A stretch of 64,000 nt of DNA from Thalassococcus sp. S3 (GCF_004216475.1 NZ_CP022303.1:1798001-1862000); one strand, 5' to 3'; shown: positions 44,596 through 53,640, counted from the first letter of the stretch. Translations and numbers: made by a program. The notes: generated from the letters alone by a model not told the origin.

Positions 44596-44636
44596 GTACC
44601 GCTTGTGGCGCAAGGGGCAAAGGCGCGCAAGCGCTC

Positions 44637-45488
44637 TTAGCCCGGCGCGCGCCGGGCCAGCAGCGCCACGATCCTGTCGTCATCGGCAAAGGGATCCCCC
44701 TCGTCAGGAGCGGTCTGAATGGGGTCGGGCGCGTGCGAGGCCGAGACCGCGCCCACATCGTCCGTCTCCTCGGTTTGCGGCTGATCCAGCAGGTCCGGCA
44801 GCACGTCAATCAACTCTTCCCGAAGGCGTTGGAGTTGGGATTGCGCGACATCCTCCTCCAGACTGACCCGGTGATGCCAGCGTTGCATTTCCGAGGCGAT
44901 GTCCTTTGCTTCCTGCAATTGCGCCTCGAAGGCGTCCAACTCGTGCTGACGCTGGATCAGGAAATCCCGCGCACGGGCCACATTCTGCGTCGAATAGATA
45001 TCGGCCAGCTCCCGCGATACGTGGCTCATTTGCGCAGCCACTTCGAGAACCGCGGGTTCCAGACTGTCGAGATCGGGGTGATTGCGCAAAAACGTCAGCC
45101 GCTCACGGATCGAGTCGAATTCCGAAGACAGTGTGAACGTGCTGTTGCGGTCCTGCGCGTGTGCCCGCGCATAAGCCGCTGTGACATCGTGCATGCCGAT
45201 CTGAAAGGAGCGGTGCGATGTTTCAAGCGCCATAATGCGGGCATTCGACGGCAGAAAGGCGCAGAGCCCGACCAGAAAGGCCGTCAACGCCAGTTGAATT
45301 GCGATCCCTGCATTCGGAAACAGCGTGTCGCCAAAGCTCAGCGGCAGATTGAGCCATGGCAGAAAACCAGAAGCCGACGCGACGCTCGCTAAGACGAGGC
45401 CGACTGCAGCACTGCCGAAGAGCCAGAAAGCGAGGCGTTGCAACACCAATTGCGCGACCTGCAAGGTCGCGTGCAGCGCATCGGACAT
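44637..45488 (-). CDS. inner-membrane coiled-coil protein of unknown function
   Basis: 283 residues. Two transmembrane helices near the N-terminus (LAFWLFGSAAVGLVLASVAS about 20-40; IQLALTAFLVGLCAFLPS about 63-80), then a long helical region with heptad-like periodicity (residues 90-220, for example ELADIYSTQNVARARDFLIQ and HELDAFEAQLQEAKDIASEM), and a disordered acidic tail. This looks like a membrane-anchored coiled-coil protein of Rhodobacteraceae. I do not recognise a named family. It precedes radA by 41 bp on the same strand. Confidence 0.6.
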   Translation of the reverse strand: MSDALHATLQVAQLVLQRLAFWLFGSAAVGLVLASVASASGFLPWLNLPLSFGDTLFPNAGIAIQLALTAFLVGLCAFLPSNARIMALETSHRSFQIGMHDVTAAYARAHAQDRNSTFTLSSEFDSIRERLTFLRNHPDLDSLEPAVLEVAAQMSHVSRELADIYSTQNVARARDFLIQRQHELDAFEAQLQEAKDIASEMQRWHHRVSLEEDVAQSQLQRLREELIDVLPDLLDQPQTEETDDVGAVSASHAPDPIQTAPDEGDPFADDDRIVALLARRAPG

Positions 45489-45626
45489 GAAAACCCCCAG
45501 AACTAACTTTTCACACCAATAATCCAGAGCTTAGCCGGTGCTTTGAATTTTGCCTAAGAGAAAGTTTCACTGAAACGCGTTCATGACCAATGATTGTTTG
45601 TGCGGGCCATTGTTGCGGCACCGTGT

Positions 45627-46067
45627 TCAATCCTCGGCGCGATTTGGGCGGGTGAGATATCCCAGTGCCAGGGAGGCGACGATGCAGATTGAAAACAGAT
45701 AGAGGCCCCAAGCGGTTTCGACCCGACCAACACCGATCCCCTTGGCGATCGTGATATAGAGCGCGATCAGGAAGATGTCGGCCATCGCGAGCTTGCCCAT
45801 CAGATCCAATGCGGGTTTGAGCCGGTCGCTCATCAGCCCCCATTGCACAAGCGCCAGTCCTGCGGTTTTCAGCATGGGGGCCACAAGCGCAAAGAACGTC
45901 ACCAGAAGGGCCAGAAAAACGTCAGATCCCCAAAGCGCCTGCAGACCGGTGATGACGGAAATCTCGCTGAGGCCGAAAAGCGGCAGCAGACCGGCCCGCA
46001 GGAGCGGTGCAAACCAGGCTATGGGATAAAGGATCAGCAAGGACAGAGTGGCAAGGCGGAGGAGCAT
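45627..46067 (-). CDS. PqiA-like (paraquat-inducible protein A) membrane protein
   Basis: 146 residues with four hydrophobic helices: MLLRLATLSLLILYPIAWFA, VFLALLVTFFALVAPMLKTA, LAMADIFLIALYITIAKGIG and YLFSICIVASLALGY. The LMGKLAMADIFLIAL sequence is the hallmark of PqiA/LetA-type proteins, which pair with MCE proteins in lipid transport between membranes. A single such domain is present; the full PqiA has two. The ATG at 46067 is preceded by gagaga; an upstream TTG is not favoured. Confidence 0.8.
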   Translation of the reverse strand: MLLRLATLSLLILYPIAWFAPLLRAGLLPLFGLSEISVITGLQALWGSDVFLALLVTFFALVAPMLKTAGLALVQWGLMSDRLKPALDLMGKLAMADIFLIALYITIAKGIGVGRVETAWGLYLFSICIVASLALGYLTRPNRAED

Positions 46068-46170
46068 GGGACGGTGTCTCTCTGACTGTGTCGGCAACGG
46101 GGAGGTATCGGGGACCGTGTCGGCATTGAAATGCCGGATTTTGTGGCAATATCAATCGGAGGGGACAAAA

Positions 46171-46284
46171 GTGAAGCCGGTCCCGCACCGCGTCTTGGCG
46201 TTAAGGGCTGCGGAACCTGTCTGTAGAACGTACTTTTTTCTTGTTTTTACTGTGCTTTTGATTGGTCTGCGCAAGCTTGGCTGA
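46171..46284 (+). CDS. small membrane protein, 37 residues
   Basis: A 37-codon frame with GTG start at 46171, preceded by a very strong ribosome site (ggagggg, 7 bases upstream). The product VKPVPHRVLALRAAEPVCRT, then a membrane helix YFFLVFTVLLIGL and a basic tail RKLG, would be a single-pass peptide with a positively charged N-terminus. A perfect cggcatt-ga-aatgccg hairpin lies about 35 bp upstream. The gene is too small for statistical support, so the call depends on the ribosome site and helix. Confidence 0.4.
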   Translation: MKPVPHRVLALRAAEPVCRTYFFLVFTVLLIGLRKLG

Positions 46285-46557
46285 TCATTGCCGTTCAACA
46301 GGTTCAAGGTTCTAGATCACCTCTCCTCGCTCACTTCCTTGCCACGCATGAAGCGTCCCGGACAAGGCGATTATTGTCCCGTGAGCCGTGGATTAACACA
46401 GCATTAAGACCTCCCGCACGCTCTTCTTTGGCCGGTTTTGCACCGCCATAATCTGAAGACAGGGCGGCGATCGCACCTTTCGCTGATCGTCTTCCGCAAA
46501 GCGTTGGCGTGGCATGTCCTGCCGGGACCTGTCGCACTTTGAACGGAGAAAACAGGG

Positions 46558-47718
46558 ATGGAAATCTTCGAAACAACCCTGCGCGATGGTGAACAACAGG
46601 CCTATCTGCATTTGATGGCCCAGCAGAAGGAGGCGCTTGCCATCGCGCTTGAGCAGTTGGGCGTCGACATTATAGATGCGGGCTTTCCCGCTGCATCGGC
46701 TGTGGACCTTGACGGGGTCCGGCGCATCGCGCGGGCAACAGAGCAGGTGCAACTCAGCGTGCTCTGTCGACCCGTCACCCGGGACATCCGGATGGCACAT
46801 GACGCGGTGGGTGCGGCTGCTGCCCGGTCGCGGATCGCGACCTCGGCCCGGCCCTTTGACCTTTTGGCGCGCGGCCCTGCTGAGCGCAGCGCGGGTTTTC
46901 GCAAGACGCGAGACCGCTCTCGCCGACTGATGCAGGAGGCGCGGTCCTGGTTTCCGCGGGCGCAATATTATCTGATTTGCGCCGGTGACCGTGATCCGTC
47001 CTTTTTGGTGGACCTGGCCGCCGACGTCGCGGCGGCAGGCGCGACGCATGTGGTGATCGCCGATACGCTCAGCACGATGGAACCTGGCAGCTTCGGTGCC
47101 CTGGTCAAACAGATCCGCGGGGCGCTGCCGCCGGACGTCATCGTAGGCGTGCATTGTCATAACCAGCTTGGTTTGAGCCTCATGAACTCGGTCGCCGGTA
47201 TCCGCGCGGGCGCACAGCAGGTCGAAGTGACGATCGGCAATACAGGGGACGGGGGTGGCAATGCAGCGCTGGAACAGGTTCTGGCCTACGCGCATTTCTT
47301 CGGTGGGGATGATCCCGACTTTGCCAATGGCTGCAAGATGTCCCGGCTCAATGACGTGATCGAGATGTTTCTGGCCTATAGCGGCCTGACCCTGTCCCCC
47401 AACAAGGCTTTGATCGGCGAGATCAGCTTTCTGGTCGAAACCGGCATTCATCAGTCGATCCCGGATCACGTCAAGCAGCGTGTGTTTCAGCCAAAGGTGA
47501 TCGGTCGGGCCACGCGCAACGTCATCGGGCGGCATAGCGGGCGCGCCGGCATCGCGGATCAGTTGGACCGGCTCAGGATCGATCCGGCACGGATTGATCA
47601 GGGCGCACTTTACCGGGAAGTGATGAAAGCCGCGGAACAAACGGGCCTTGTCGCAGAGGCAGAGTTTCGGCGGATCGCGGCGCAGGTCATGCGCAAGGAG
47701 TTCTGTGATGCGCGGTGA
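46558..47718 (+). CDS. LeuA/homocitrate-synthase family (HMGL-like) enzyme
   Basis: 386 residues, TIM-barrel acyl-transferase. The catalytic signature is FETTLRDGEQ, the metal ligands appear in VGVHCHNQLG and the C-terminal RHSGRAG. One motif differs: the conserved G-I-G-E-R-A-G-N is replaced by TIGNTGDGGGN, so a cofactor or acid-base residue may be altered. There is no C-terminal regulatory domain, so it is closer in size to homocitrate synthase (NifV) or citramalate synthase than to IPMS. No nif or leu genes are adjacent. It overlaps the next gene by 11 bp. Confidence 0.8.
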   Translation: MEIFETTLRDGEQQAYLHLMAQQKEALAIALEQLGVDIIDAGFPAASAVDLDGVRRIARATEQVQLSVLCRPVTRDIRMAHDAVGAAAARSRIATSARPFDLLARGPAERSAGFRKTRDRSRRLMQEARSWFPRAQYYLICAGDRDPSFLVDLAADVAAAGATHVVIADTLSTMEPGSFGALVKQIRGALPPDVIVGVHCHNQLGLSLMNSVAGIRAGAQQVEVTIGNTGDGGGNAALEQVLAYAHFFGGDDPDFANGCKMSRLNDVIEMFLAYSGLTLSPNKALIGEISFLVETGIHQSIPDHVKQRVFQPKVIGRATRNVIGRHSGRAGIADQLDRLRIDPARIDQGALYREVMKAAEQTGLVAEAEFRRIAAQVMRKEFCDAR

Positions 47719-48391
47719 TGAGATCCTCGCCTGCGTCGGATGCTGCCGAACGGGCGCTTGCCGACGGCAAACGCACATTATGGAGGAGGAAGGCGTATCA
47801 GTGTCGGCAGGTGTGCCAGGACGCGAACCGATATCCCGCAATAGAGGGGCTGGCGCGAAACGGATGGATGACGCCGAAGCCTTTGAGGAGGTGCCCGGGA
47901 CGATCTCCATCCCGCAGGAGATGCCGGAGGACTGGCGCGTCGCCCAATCTCTTCTCACGTTACGAGCGCAGGTTGACGCGGCCTGCCCGAACCGCAATCG
48001 CGACAGTGACGGCACGATCGGAGATGCCGCGCATTGTCCCGGTCCTTCGGATCATTGCCCCAATATCAGGCATGACGGTGTTGGGATCGTGACGGCGCTG
48101 GATCTGACCCATGATCCTGAGGTCGGATGCGACATGGGTCGCTTGATGGCGGCGCTGGTCGCCGCACGGGACCGGCGGATCAAGTACCTGATCTATGATC
48201 GGAGGATCGTGAGTTCCTATCCGGTAGACGATCAGCCGGCCTGGATTTGGCGGCCTTATTCGGGATCCAATCCGCATGCGCGGCACGCCCATATCTCTGT
48301 TCTGGCAGAGGTTGCGCTTTTCGACGATGATGCTCTTTGGTCGATCGGCGCCCTGGGCCTGTCCCGTAGCCACGTGCGCCCCGGAATTTGA
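47708..48391 (+). CDS. M15-like peptidase/endolysin-type protein
   Basis: 227 residues. The last 135 carry the family pattern: SDHCPN (first His), GIVTALDLTHDP (Asp), RDRRIKYLIYDRRIVS and NPHARHAHISV (final His), which I recognise as the D-Ala-D-Ala/M15-like domain of phage-type lysins and related bacterial proteins. The first 70 residues are low-complexity with two CxxC-like pairs (CVGCC, TGACRR) and may not be translated; later starts at 47780 or 47864 are possible. It overlaps the LeuA-like gene, an unexpected pairing. The stop lies inside palindrome copy 3. Confidence 0.65.
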   Translation: MRGDEILACVGCCRTGACRRQTHIMEEEGVSVSAGVPGREPISRNRGAGAKRMDDAEAFEEVPGTISIPQEMPEDWRVAQSLLTLRAQVDAACPNRNRDSDGTIGDAAHCPGPSDHCPNIRHDGVGIVTALDLTHDPEVGCDMGRLMAALVAARDRRIKYLIYDRRIVSSYPVDDQPAWIWRPYSGSNPHARHAHISVLAEVALFDDDALWSIGALGLSRSHVRPGI

Positions 48392-48451
48392 TACAAATTC
48401 CGAGCCGGACCATCCAAGGATGGTCCGGCTCGTTTTCCGTGACGGAAAACG
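48382..48451. repeat. composite palindromic intergenic element, copy 3
   Basis: Three adjoining perfect palindromes: 48382-48402 (cggaattt, 5-base loop, aaattccg), 48402-48431 (a 14-bp stem gagccggaccatcc with a 2-base loop) and 48431-48451 (cgttttccg, tga, cggaaaacg). The first overlaps the stop of the M15-like gene and the last ends 12 bp before the mlaF stop, so the element lies between converging genes and would terminate both. Confidence 0.85.
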
Positions 48452-48462
48452 GCGCCCGGTGA

Positions 48463-49209
48463 TCAGCGGACCGCTTCGATCGGTCCGTCCGCCCGGCCAT
48501 TGATGAATTGCTCCAGATAGGGATCGCCCGACGTATCCATTTCAGAGACAGGTCCGGTCCATTGGATCACGCCATCATGCAGCATCGCGACGGTGTCGGC
48601 GATGGCCCTTACGCTGGACATGTCATGGGTGATGGTCATCGCCGTTGCGCCCATTTCCACGACAATCTCGCGGATCAGGTCGTTAATCACACCTGACATG
48701 ATTGGATCCAGACCGGTTGTCGGCTCATCAAAGAAGATGATTTCGGGCTCGGCCGCGATGGCCCGGGCGAGCCCCACGCGCTTTTGCATTCCGCCCGAAA
48801 GCTCGGCCGGGAGCCTGTCTGCGACATCGGCTTTGAGCCCCACGCGCCGCAGCTTTTCCACAGCAATCTGACGCGCCTCCTCCGGCGGGCGCTTGAGCGT
48901 GCCGCGCAGAAGTCGGAACGCCACGTTTTGCCAGACCGGCAGGCTGTCAAACAGCGCTCCGCCCTGAAAGAGCATGCCAAAACGCGCGAGAAAGGCATCT
49001 CTGTCCCCGGTCCCGGCCTTTGTGCCATCCACGAATATTTGCCCCGCATCCGGCTCCACAAGGCCAAGAATGCACTTCAATGCCACGGACTTTCCGGTGC
49101 CCGAGCCCCCGATGATCACCATCGACGTGCCCTTGCCGATCTCAAGATCAAGACCGCGGAGCACATGGTTGTCTCCAAAGGATTTCTTGACGTTCTCCAT
49201 TCGGATCAT
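48463..49209 (-). CDS. mlaF: ABC transporter ATP-binding protein, MlaF type
   Basis: 248 residues. Walker A IIGGSGTGKSVALKCI, Q-loop LFQGGALFDSLPVWQNV, signature LSGGMQKRVGLARAI and Walker B EIIFFDEPTTGLDPI. The GALFDSL phrasing is characteristic of MlaF, which powers phospholipid transport between outer and inner membranes. It overlaps mlaE (ATGA) and comes last in the alr-mlaE-mlaF block. The MCE-domain partner MlaD is not in the window. It ends next to the palindrome element. Confidence 0.9.
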   Translation of the reverse strand: MIRMENVKKSFGDNHVLRGLDLEIGKGTSMVIIGGSGTGKSVALKCILGLVEPDAGQIFVDGTKAGTGDRDAFLARFGMLFQGGALFDSLPVWQNVAFRLLRGTLKRPPEEARQIAVEKLRRVGLKADVADRLPAELSGGMQKRVGLARAIAAEPEIIFFDEPTTGLDPIMSGVINDLIREIVVEMGATAMTITHDMSSVRAIADTVAMLHDGVIQWTGPVSEMDTSGDPYLEQFINGRADGPIEAVR

Positions 49210-49979
49210 ATCGAGAAGAACACCCCCGTGAGCAGAAAGTTCGCCGCGAGGATCAAAACGGCGGCCGCCTCAACGGAAGACTTCGTCGCGCGTCCGACCC
49301 CTTGCGCACCACGCCCGGAATGCATGCCGTAGTAACACCCCATCGTGGTCGCGATGACACCGAAGACCGCGCCTTTTACAAGGCTTGAGATAATGTCCCG
49401 CATTTCCAGGAAATCGACCGTGTTCTTGAGATAGGCAGCCGCATTGAACCCCAGGTTCTGGGTGGCGACCGCGTAGCCGCCAAAGATGCCGATGATGTCG
49501 CCGACGCCGACCAGAAGGGGGACGGTGATCAACCCGGCCAGCACACGCGGCGCTGTGAGGTATTTCATCGGGTTGGTGGAGAGCGTGACCAGGGCGTCGA
49601 TCTGCTCGGTCACCTTCATCGTCGCAATCTCAGCCGCGATGGAGGAGGTGACACGGGCGGCGATCATCAGGCCGACGAGCACAGGACCCAATTCGCGCAC
49701 CATGCCTATGGCCACGATCTGAGGCACCACCGCTTCGGCATTGAAACGCGCGCCACCCGCGTAGATCTGCAATGCCAACGCGCCGCCCGTGAAGATCGCG
49801 GTCAGCCCGACAACGGGCAGTGACAGCCAGCCCACGTTCATCAGCGCCTGAAAGAGCTCACGCGGATAAAGCGGCGGGCGCAGCATGTGGCTGAACGCCT
49901 CCAGCAGGAATAGCGTCACGCGACCCACCGCAGCTGTCCAGGCGAGCGTCTGGCGCCCCAAAGCTCCCAAGGCGCGCAT
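49206..49979 (-). CDS. mlaE: MlaE permease
   Basis: 257 residues, five to six helices. The MlaE signature is FTGGALALQIYAGGARFNAE, followed by GMVRELGPVLVGLMIAARVT and AAEIATMKVTEQIDAL. It is the permease partner of MlaF in the lipid transport system. It overlaps both neighbours (alr stop, mlaF start), so the three are one transcript. Coupling to alr is frequent in Rhodobacteraceae as I recall it. Confidence 0.93.
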   Translation of the reverse strand: MRALGALGRQTLAWTAAVGRVTLFLLEAFSHMLRPPLYPRELFQALMNVGWLSLPVVGLTAIFTGGALALQIYAGGARFNAEAVVPQIVAIGMVRELGPVLVGLMIAARVTSSIAAEIATMKVTEQIDALVTLSTNPMKYLTAPRVLAGLITVPLLVGVGDIIGIFGGYAVATQNLGFNAAAYLKNTVDFLEMRDIISSLVKGAVFGVIATTMGCYYGMHSGRGAQGVGRATKSSVEAAAVLILAANFLLTGVFFSI

Positions 49980-51010
49980 CAGATGACCTGCCGCTCGTAT
50001 CGCGCGCCCAGCGAGGTGAGAATTTCGTACCCGATAGTGCCTGCCGCCTCTGCCAGATCGTCCACGCCTTGCCTTGGGCCCAGGATGGTCAGCGCGTCCG
50101 GCTCGTCATGCAGGGCGGTGATATCGACGGTGATCAGATCCATCGACACACGTCCGACAATGGGGCAGGGCGTGGCGCCGGAATAAACGACACCGGTCGT
50201 GCCCATCGCACGGATCAGACCATCGGCATAGCCCGCCGATACCGTCGCTATACGGCTGAGCCGCGTGGCTTTCCAGCTATTGCCGTAGCCCACCGTCTCT
50301 CCCGGCGCGATGTCGCGCACCTGGATGATCGGCAGGTCCAGCCTGACCACGGGCAGCGCGTCGGTATAGGGCAGCCCGCCATAAAGCCCGATCCCCGGTC
50401 GGGTCAGATCGAAATGATAGTCCGCGCCCAGAAGGATCCCGCCTGTCGCCGCCAGAGAGAGTGGCGTGTCGAGCCCGTCGGTCATCTCGCGAAAAGTCTT
50501 GAGCTGAAACGCGTTCATGGGATGGTCCGGCTCGTCCGCGCAAGCAAGATGCGACATGATCAGAACGGGGTTCTGGGTAAGGGCCAGGTCCCGCAACGCC
50601 GCCCATTCGCCGCCCTCCATACCCAGCCGGTTCATGCCGGTATCAAGCTGCACCCCGAACGGGTGATGTGGCAGGGCTTCCACTTGGCGCAGCATCTGAT
50701 CGACCGAATTCAGCATCGGGGTCAATTCGTGGCTGCGGATCAGTTCGGTATCGCCGTCCATGTGGCCGGAGAACAGGCAGATCACCGGTCCGGGACCCAG
50801 CATTCGGCGCAGGGCGGCGCCTTCCTCTGCCACGGCGACAAAGAATTGCCGCGCGCCCGCCTTGGCCAGGGCCTTGGCCACAAGGCCCGCGCCCAGCCCA
50901 TAGCCATCGGCCTTGACCACCGCCGCGGTGTCGCAGGCGGTGTGTGCATCAAGCGCCCGCCAGTTGGCGACGAGCGAGTCGATGTCGATGGTCAGTCGCG
51001 CGGTGCTCAT
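49979..51010 (-). CDS. alr: alanine racemase
   Basis: Converts L-alanine to D-alanine for peptidoglycan. 343 residues, with the PLP lysine in [13 protein letters not shown] and the catalytic Tyr region in [14 protein letters not shown]. The start [11 protein letters not shown] at 51010 is preferred to an extension to 51124 that lacks family resemblance. It overlaps the mlaE start (ATGA) and is the first gene of this block after the DUF1194 gene. The enzyme has a C-terminal beta domain ending in LGARYERQV. Confidence 0.95.
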   Translation of the reverse strand: MSTARLTIDIDSLVANWRALDAHTACDTAAVVKADGYGLGAGLVAKALAKAGARQFFVAVAEEGAALRRMLGPGPVICLFSGHMDGDTELIRSHELTPMLNSVDQMLRQVEALPHHPFGVQLDTGMNRLGMEGGEWAALRDLALTQNPVLIMSHLACADEPDHPMNAFQLKTFREMTDGLDTPLSLAATGGILLGADYHFDLTRPGIGLYGGLPYTDALPVVRLDLPIIQVRDIAPGETVGYGNSWKATRLSRIATVSAGYADGLIRAMGTTGVVYSGATPCPIVGRVSMDLITVDITALHDEPDALTILGPRQGVDDLAEAAGTIGYEILTSLGARYERQVI

Positions 51011-51074
51011 TGGCCTCTTTGATGACAGGAAGCAGGGTCCGGTCAAGGCCTGTCGCAAGCCAGGGGGCGCAACG

Positions 51075-51860
51075 TCAAGGGCTATCGAAATAAATCCGGT
51101 TGCGTTGCCAGATTTCCTCACCAATCAGGCAATTGTAGTCAGCCGGCGCGGTCATCTGGGCCGGCACGATCCGGGGCGGAAGGCCCGCGATTTCCAGAAC
51201 CAGCTTGCGGCGCACCGCATCGGCGAACTGGTCCCAGTCGAGAACCGGGATCATGAAGGCGCCAGGGCCGCCGATCACGCAATTCTGGTAGTAGAGATCC
51301 AGATCCTCGATCCCCCAGACGCTGCTGAGCGCATCCTGTGTCATCAAGGGCAGCCCGTTGATGATGATGCCTTTGGAGAGCACATGTTCACGCGCATGCA
51401 GGACCGGTCGGCCCTGGTTGTTGGGTCCATCGCCCGACACGTCGATGACGCGGCGCAGCCCTTCAAAGTGGTTTCGCTCAAGATCTTCGGCCGCATACAT
51501 CAGCGCGTCCGAGATCGAGGTGCGCCGCATTCCGTCGGCGAAATGTGACGTGATCCGGGACGCCACGCGCGCGGCATCTTCCGGCGTGGCAACCTTGGTC
51601 CAGGGTACGATGACCTGCTGAGAATAGGCCCCGGCCCATTCGACATAGGTGATGGCGATATTGCCGATCAGCCCGTTTTGAATGGCCGCCATGACTTCGC
51701 TGCTTTGCAGCGCTTCGGCATAGCCGCGGCGCTGGATTTCCAGCTCATCCGGAGACATGGAGCGGGAGACGTCGACCGCGAGGAACAGTTCAACGTCCAC
51801 TTCCTCCGCCACAACACGCAAGGGAGCGAGAAGCAGCAGCAAAACGATGAAAATGTGCAT
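51075..51860 (-). CDS. DUF1194 (VWA-like) secreted protein
   Basis: 261 residues. An N-terminal signal peptide ([18 protein letters not shown]) is followed by a von Willebrand A-like domain with MIDAS motif DVSRSMS, then [11 protein letters not shown] and a [14 protein letters not shown] end. This matches the DUF1194 family, common in alphaproteobacteria, with no assigned function. It is about 64 bp upstream of the alr start and 68 bp downstream of dnaB on the same strand. Confidence 0.85.
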   Translation of the reverse strand: MHIFIVLLLLLAPLRVVAEEVDVELFLAVDVSRSMSPDELEIQRRGYAEALQSSEVMAAIQNGLIGNIAITYVEWAGAYSQQVIVPWTKVATPEDAARVASRITSHFADGMRRTSISDALMYAAEDLERNHFEGLRRVIDVSGDGPNNQGRPVLHAREHVLSKGIIINGLPLMTQDALSSVWGIEDLDLYYQNCVIGGPGAFMIPVLDWDQFADAVRRKLVLEIAGLPPRIVPAQMTAPADYNCLIGEEIWQRNRIYFDSP

Positions 51861-51928
51861 GCTGTCAGTCGGCCAGATTGGCGGGCCGCTGTCTACTCAC
51901 ATTTGTGTCGGGGGCGGGATATTGGCCG

Positions 51929-53425
51929 TTAAAACTCGCGATCTTCGCCCTGTTGCCAAGGTTTTACAAGATTGCCGAAACGGGTGAAGCGACCTTCGAA
52001 GCTCAGCTCGACCGTGCCGATGGGGCCGTGACGCTGCTTGCCGATGATCACCTCGGCCTTGCCGTGCAGCTTTTCCATTCGGTCCTGCCAGACGGCCATT
52101 TCTTCGAGCTTGTCGTCAGAGGGTTTTTCACGCTCGGCATAGTATTCCTCGCGAAAGACGAACATCACCACGTCCGCATCCTGTTCGATGGAGCCCGATT
52201 CCCGCAGATCGCTAAGCTGGGGCCGCTTGTCGTCACGCGATTCGACCTGACGGGAGAGCTGTGAAAGCGCGATGACGGGGATATCGAGCTCCTTGGCGAT
52301 GGCCTTGAGGCCCTGGGTGATCTCGGAGACCTCGTTCACACGGCTGTCCTTGGCAGAGGCGGGGCGGACAAGTTGAAGATAGTCCACGATCAGAACGTCG
52401 AGCCCATGGGTCCGTTTCAGGCGCCGCGCCCGGGCGGCGAGTTGCGAGATGGGCAGCGCGGGCGTGTCGTCGATATAAAGCGGGCAGGCTTCCAGCGTCT
52501 TGGCGGCCTCGACGAAACGGCGGAACTCGCCTTCGGTCATGTCACCGCGGCGGATCTGTTCGCTGGGCACTTCGGAGGCTTCGGAAAGAACCCGGGCGGC
52601 GAGCTGCTCGGCGCTCATCTCCAGCGAGTAAAAGCCCACGACCCCGCCATCCACAGCGCCTTCGCTGCCATCGGGCAGGGCGCCACGGCGATAGGCCTTG
52701 GCGATGTTGAAGGCGATATTGGTGGCCAGGGAGGTCTTGCCCATCGACGGACGGCCGGCGAGGATCAGAAGGTCGGAGCGGTGAAGCCCGCCGAGCTTCT
52801 TGTCCATGTCGATCAGGCCGGTCGACACACCGGCCAGGCCGCCATCGCGCTGATAGGCGGCATTCGCGACATTAACAGCGTCTGTTACTGCCTTGAGGAA
52901 GCTCTGAAAACCGCTTTCCGTCTGGCCTTGCTCGCTGAGCTTGTAGAGCTTTTGTTCCGCCTCCACGATCTGTTCACGCGGCTCGCTGTCGACCTCGACC
53001 TTAGCGGCGCGGGCAGAGATATCGCGGCCCAGTCCGATCAATTCACGCCGCACAGCCAGATCATAGATCATCTGGGCATAGTCGCGCACGGCGAAAGCGC
53101 TGATCGCGGCGCCTGCGAGGCGGGCCAGATAGGCTGGTCCGCCCAGTTCTTTCAGTCCCTCGTCATCTTCCATGAACGCTTTGAGCGTCACCGGTGAGGC
53201 CAAAGCGTTCTTGTGGATCCGGCTGGCGGCAATGTCGTAGATACGCGCATGAACCGGATCGTAGAAATGCTCGGCCCGGATGATGCTGGCGATCCGGTCG
53301 TAGACGTCATTGTTGGTCAGGATCGCGCCCAGAAGCTGTTGTTCGGCTTCGATCGAGTGGGGCATGGCGTCCGCGCTGGCCTCGGCCTCAAGCCGTGCGG
53401 TGTCGATATTCGCGATCTCGTTCAT
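51929..53425 (-). CDS. dnaB: replicative DNA helicase
   Basis: 498 residues. N-terminal DnaB domain (PHSIEAEQQLLGAILTNNDV), a linker and a RecA-like domain with Walker A LAGRPSMGKTSLATNIA, FYSLEMSAEQL and DYLQLV (Walker B), then an AKELDIPVIALSQLSR motif. It unwinds the fork as a hexamer. The start is taken at MNEIANIDT (53425); ATG codons at 53437 and 53446 would add 4-7 residues. DnaA-box-like sites occur upstream of it, and pyrE and pyrC come before on the same strand. Confidence 0.95.
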   Translation of the reverse strand: MNEIANIDTARLEAEASADAMPHSIEAEQQLLGAILTNNDVYDRIASIIRAEHFYDPVHARIYDIAASRIHKNALASPVTLKAFMEDDEGLKELGGPAYLARLAGAAISAFAVRDYAQMIYDLAVRRELIGLGRDISARAAKVEVDSEPREQIVEAEQKLYKLSEQGQTESGFQSFLKAVTDAVNVANAAYQRDGGLAGVSTGLIDMDKKLGGLHRSDLLILAGRPSMGKTSLATNIAFNIAKAYRRGALPDGSEGAVDGGVVGFYSLEMSAEQLAARVLSEASEVPSEQIRRGDMTEGEFRRFVEAAKTLEACPLYIDDTPALPISQLAARARRLKRTHGLDVLIVDYLQLVRPASAKDSRVNEVSEITQGLKAIAKELDIPVIALSQLSRQVESRDDKRPQLSDLRESGSIEQDADVVMFVFREEYYAEREKPSDDKLEEMAVWQDRMEKLHGKAEVIIGKQRHGPIGTVELSFEGRFTRFGNLVKPWQQGEDREF

Positions 53426-53503
53426 GCCTTGCCCCATACTGCCCATTTTGCCCGTTCCACCGGTTCTAGAGAGGGCCGAGCGTGATTTCTATCTGGAAAT
53501 CTC

Positions 53504-53636
53504 TGTGGACGGCGCCTTGGATATCCCTGTGGATAAGGGAGCCTTTATGGCAGATAAGGTATCAGGTTTCATTTTCGGGGCAAGATGTGGATCGCATGCG
53601 CGATTCGCCTCGGCAGAGATCCACAACTTATCCCCC
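53504..53636. promoter_or_regulatory. cluster of DnaA-box-like sites upstream of dnaB
   Basis: A perfect 9-base box (TTATCCACA read on the minus strand) lies at 53528-53536. Near matches are TGTGGACGG at 53504-53512, TGTGGATCG at 53586-53594, AGATCCACA at 53617-53625 and TTATCCCCC at 53628-53636. Five sites in about 130 bp in front of dnaB (and just behind pyrE) suggest DnaA control of dnaB or a DnaA reservoir. No origin elements (AT-rich unwinding region) accompany them. Confidence 0.5.
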
Positions 53637-53640
53637 GCCG

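Noticed and set aside
46500..46557. Sigma-54 promoter upstream of the LeuA-like gene (TGGCATGTCCTGC)
   Set aside because: The distance between GG and GC is 8 rather than 10 bases, so the consensus spacing is wrong.
46393..48015. 540-codon open frame on the minus strand across the LeuA-like gene
   Set aside because: The plus strand has TTLRDGEQ, HCHNQLG and a good start; the antisense frame is Arg/His/Asp-rich without domains.
47708..48391. Prophage remnant suggested by the endolysin-like peptidase
   Set aside because: No integrase, capsid, holin or att-like repeats occur nearby; the related bacterial family is enough to explain it.
53447..53640. Chromosome origin at the DnaA-box cluster
   Set aside because: No AT-rich unwinding segment or parAB, dnaA or hemE neighbours; boxes alone do not make an origin.
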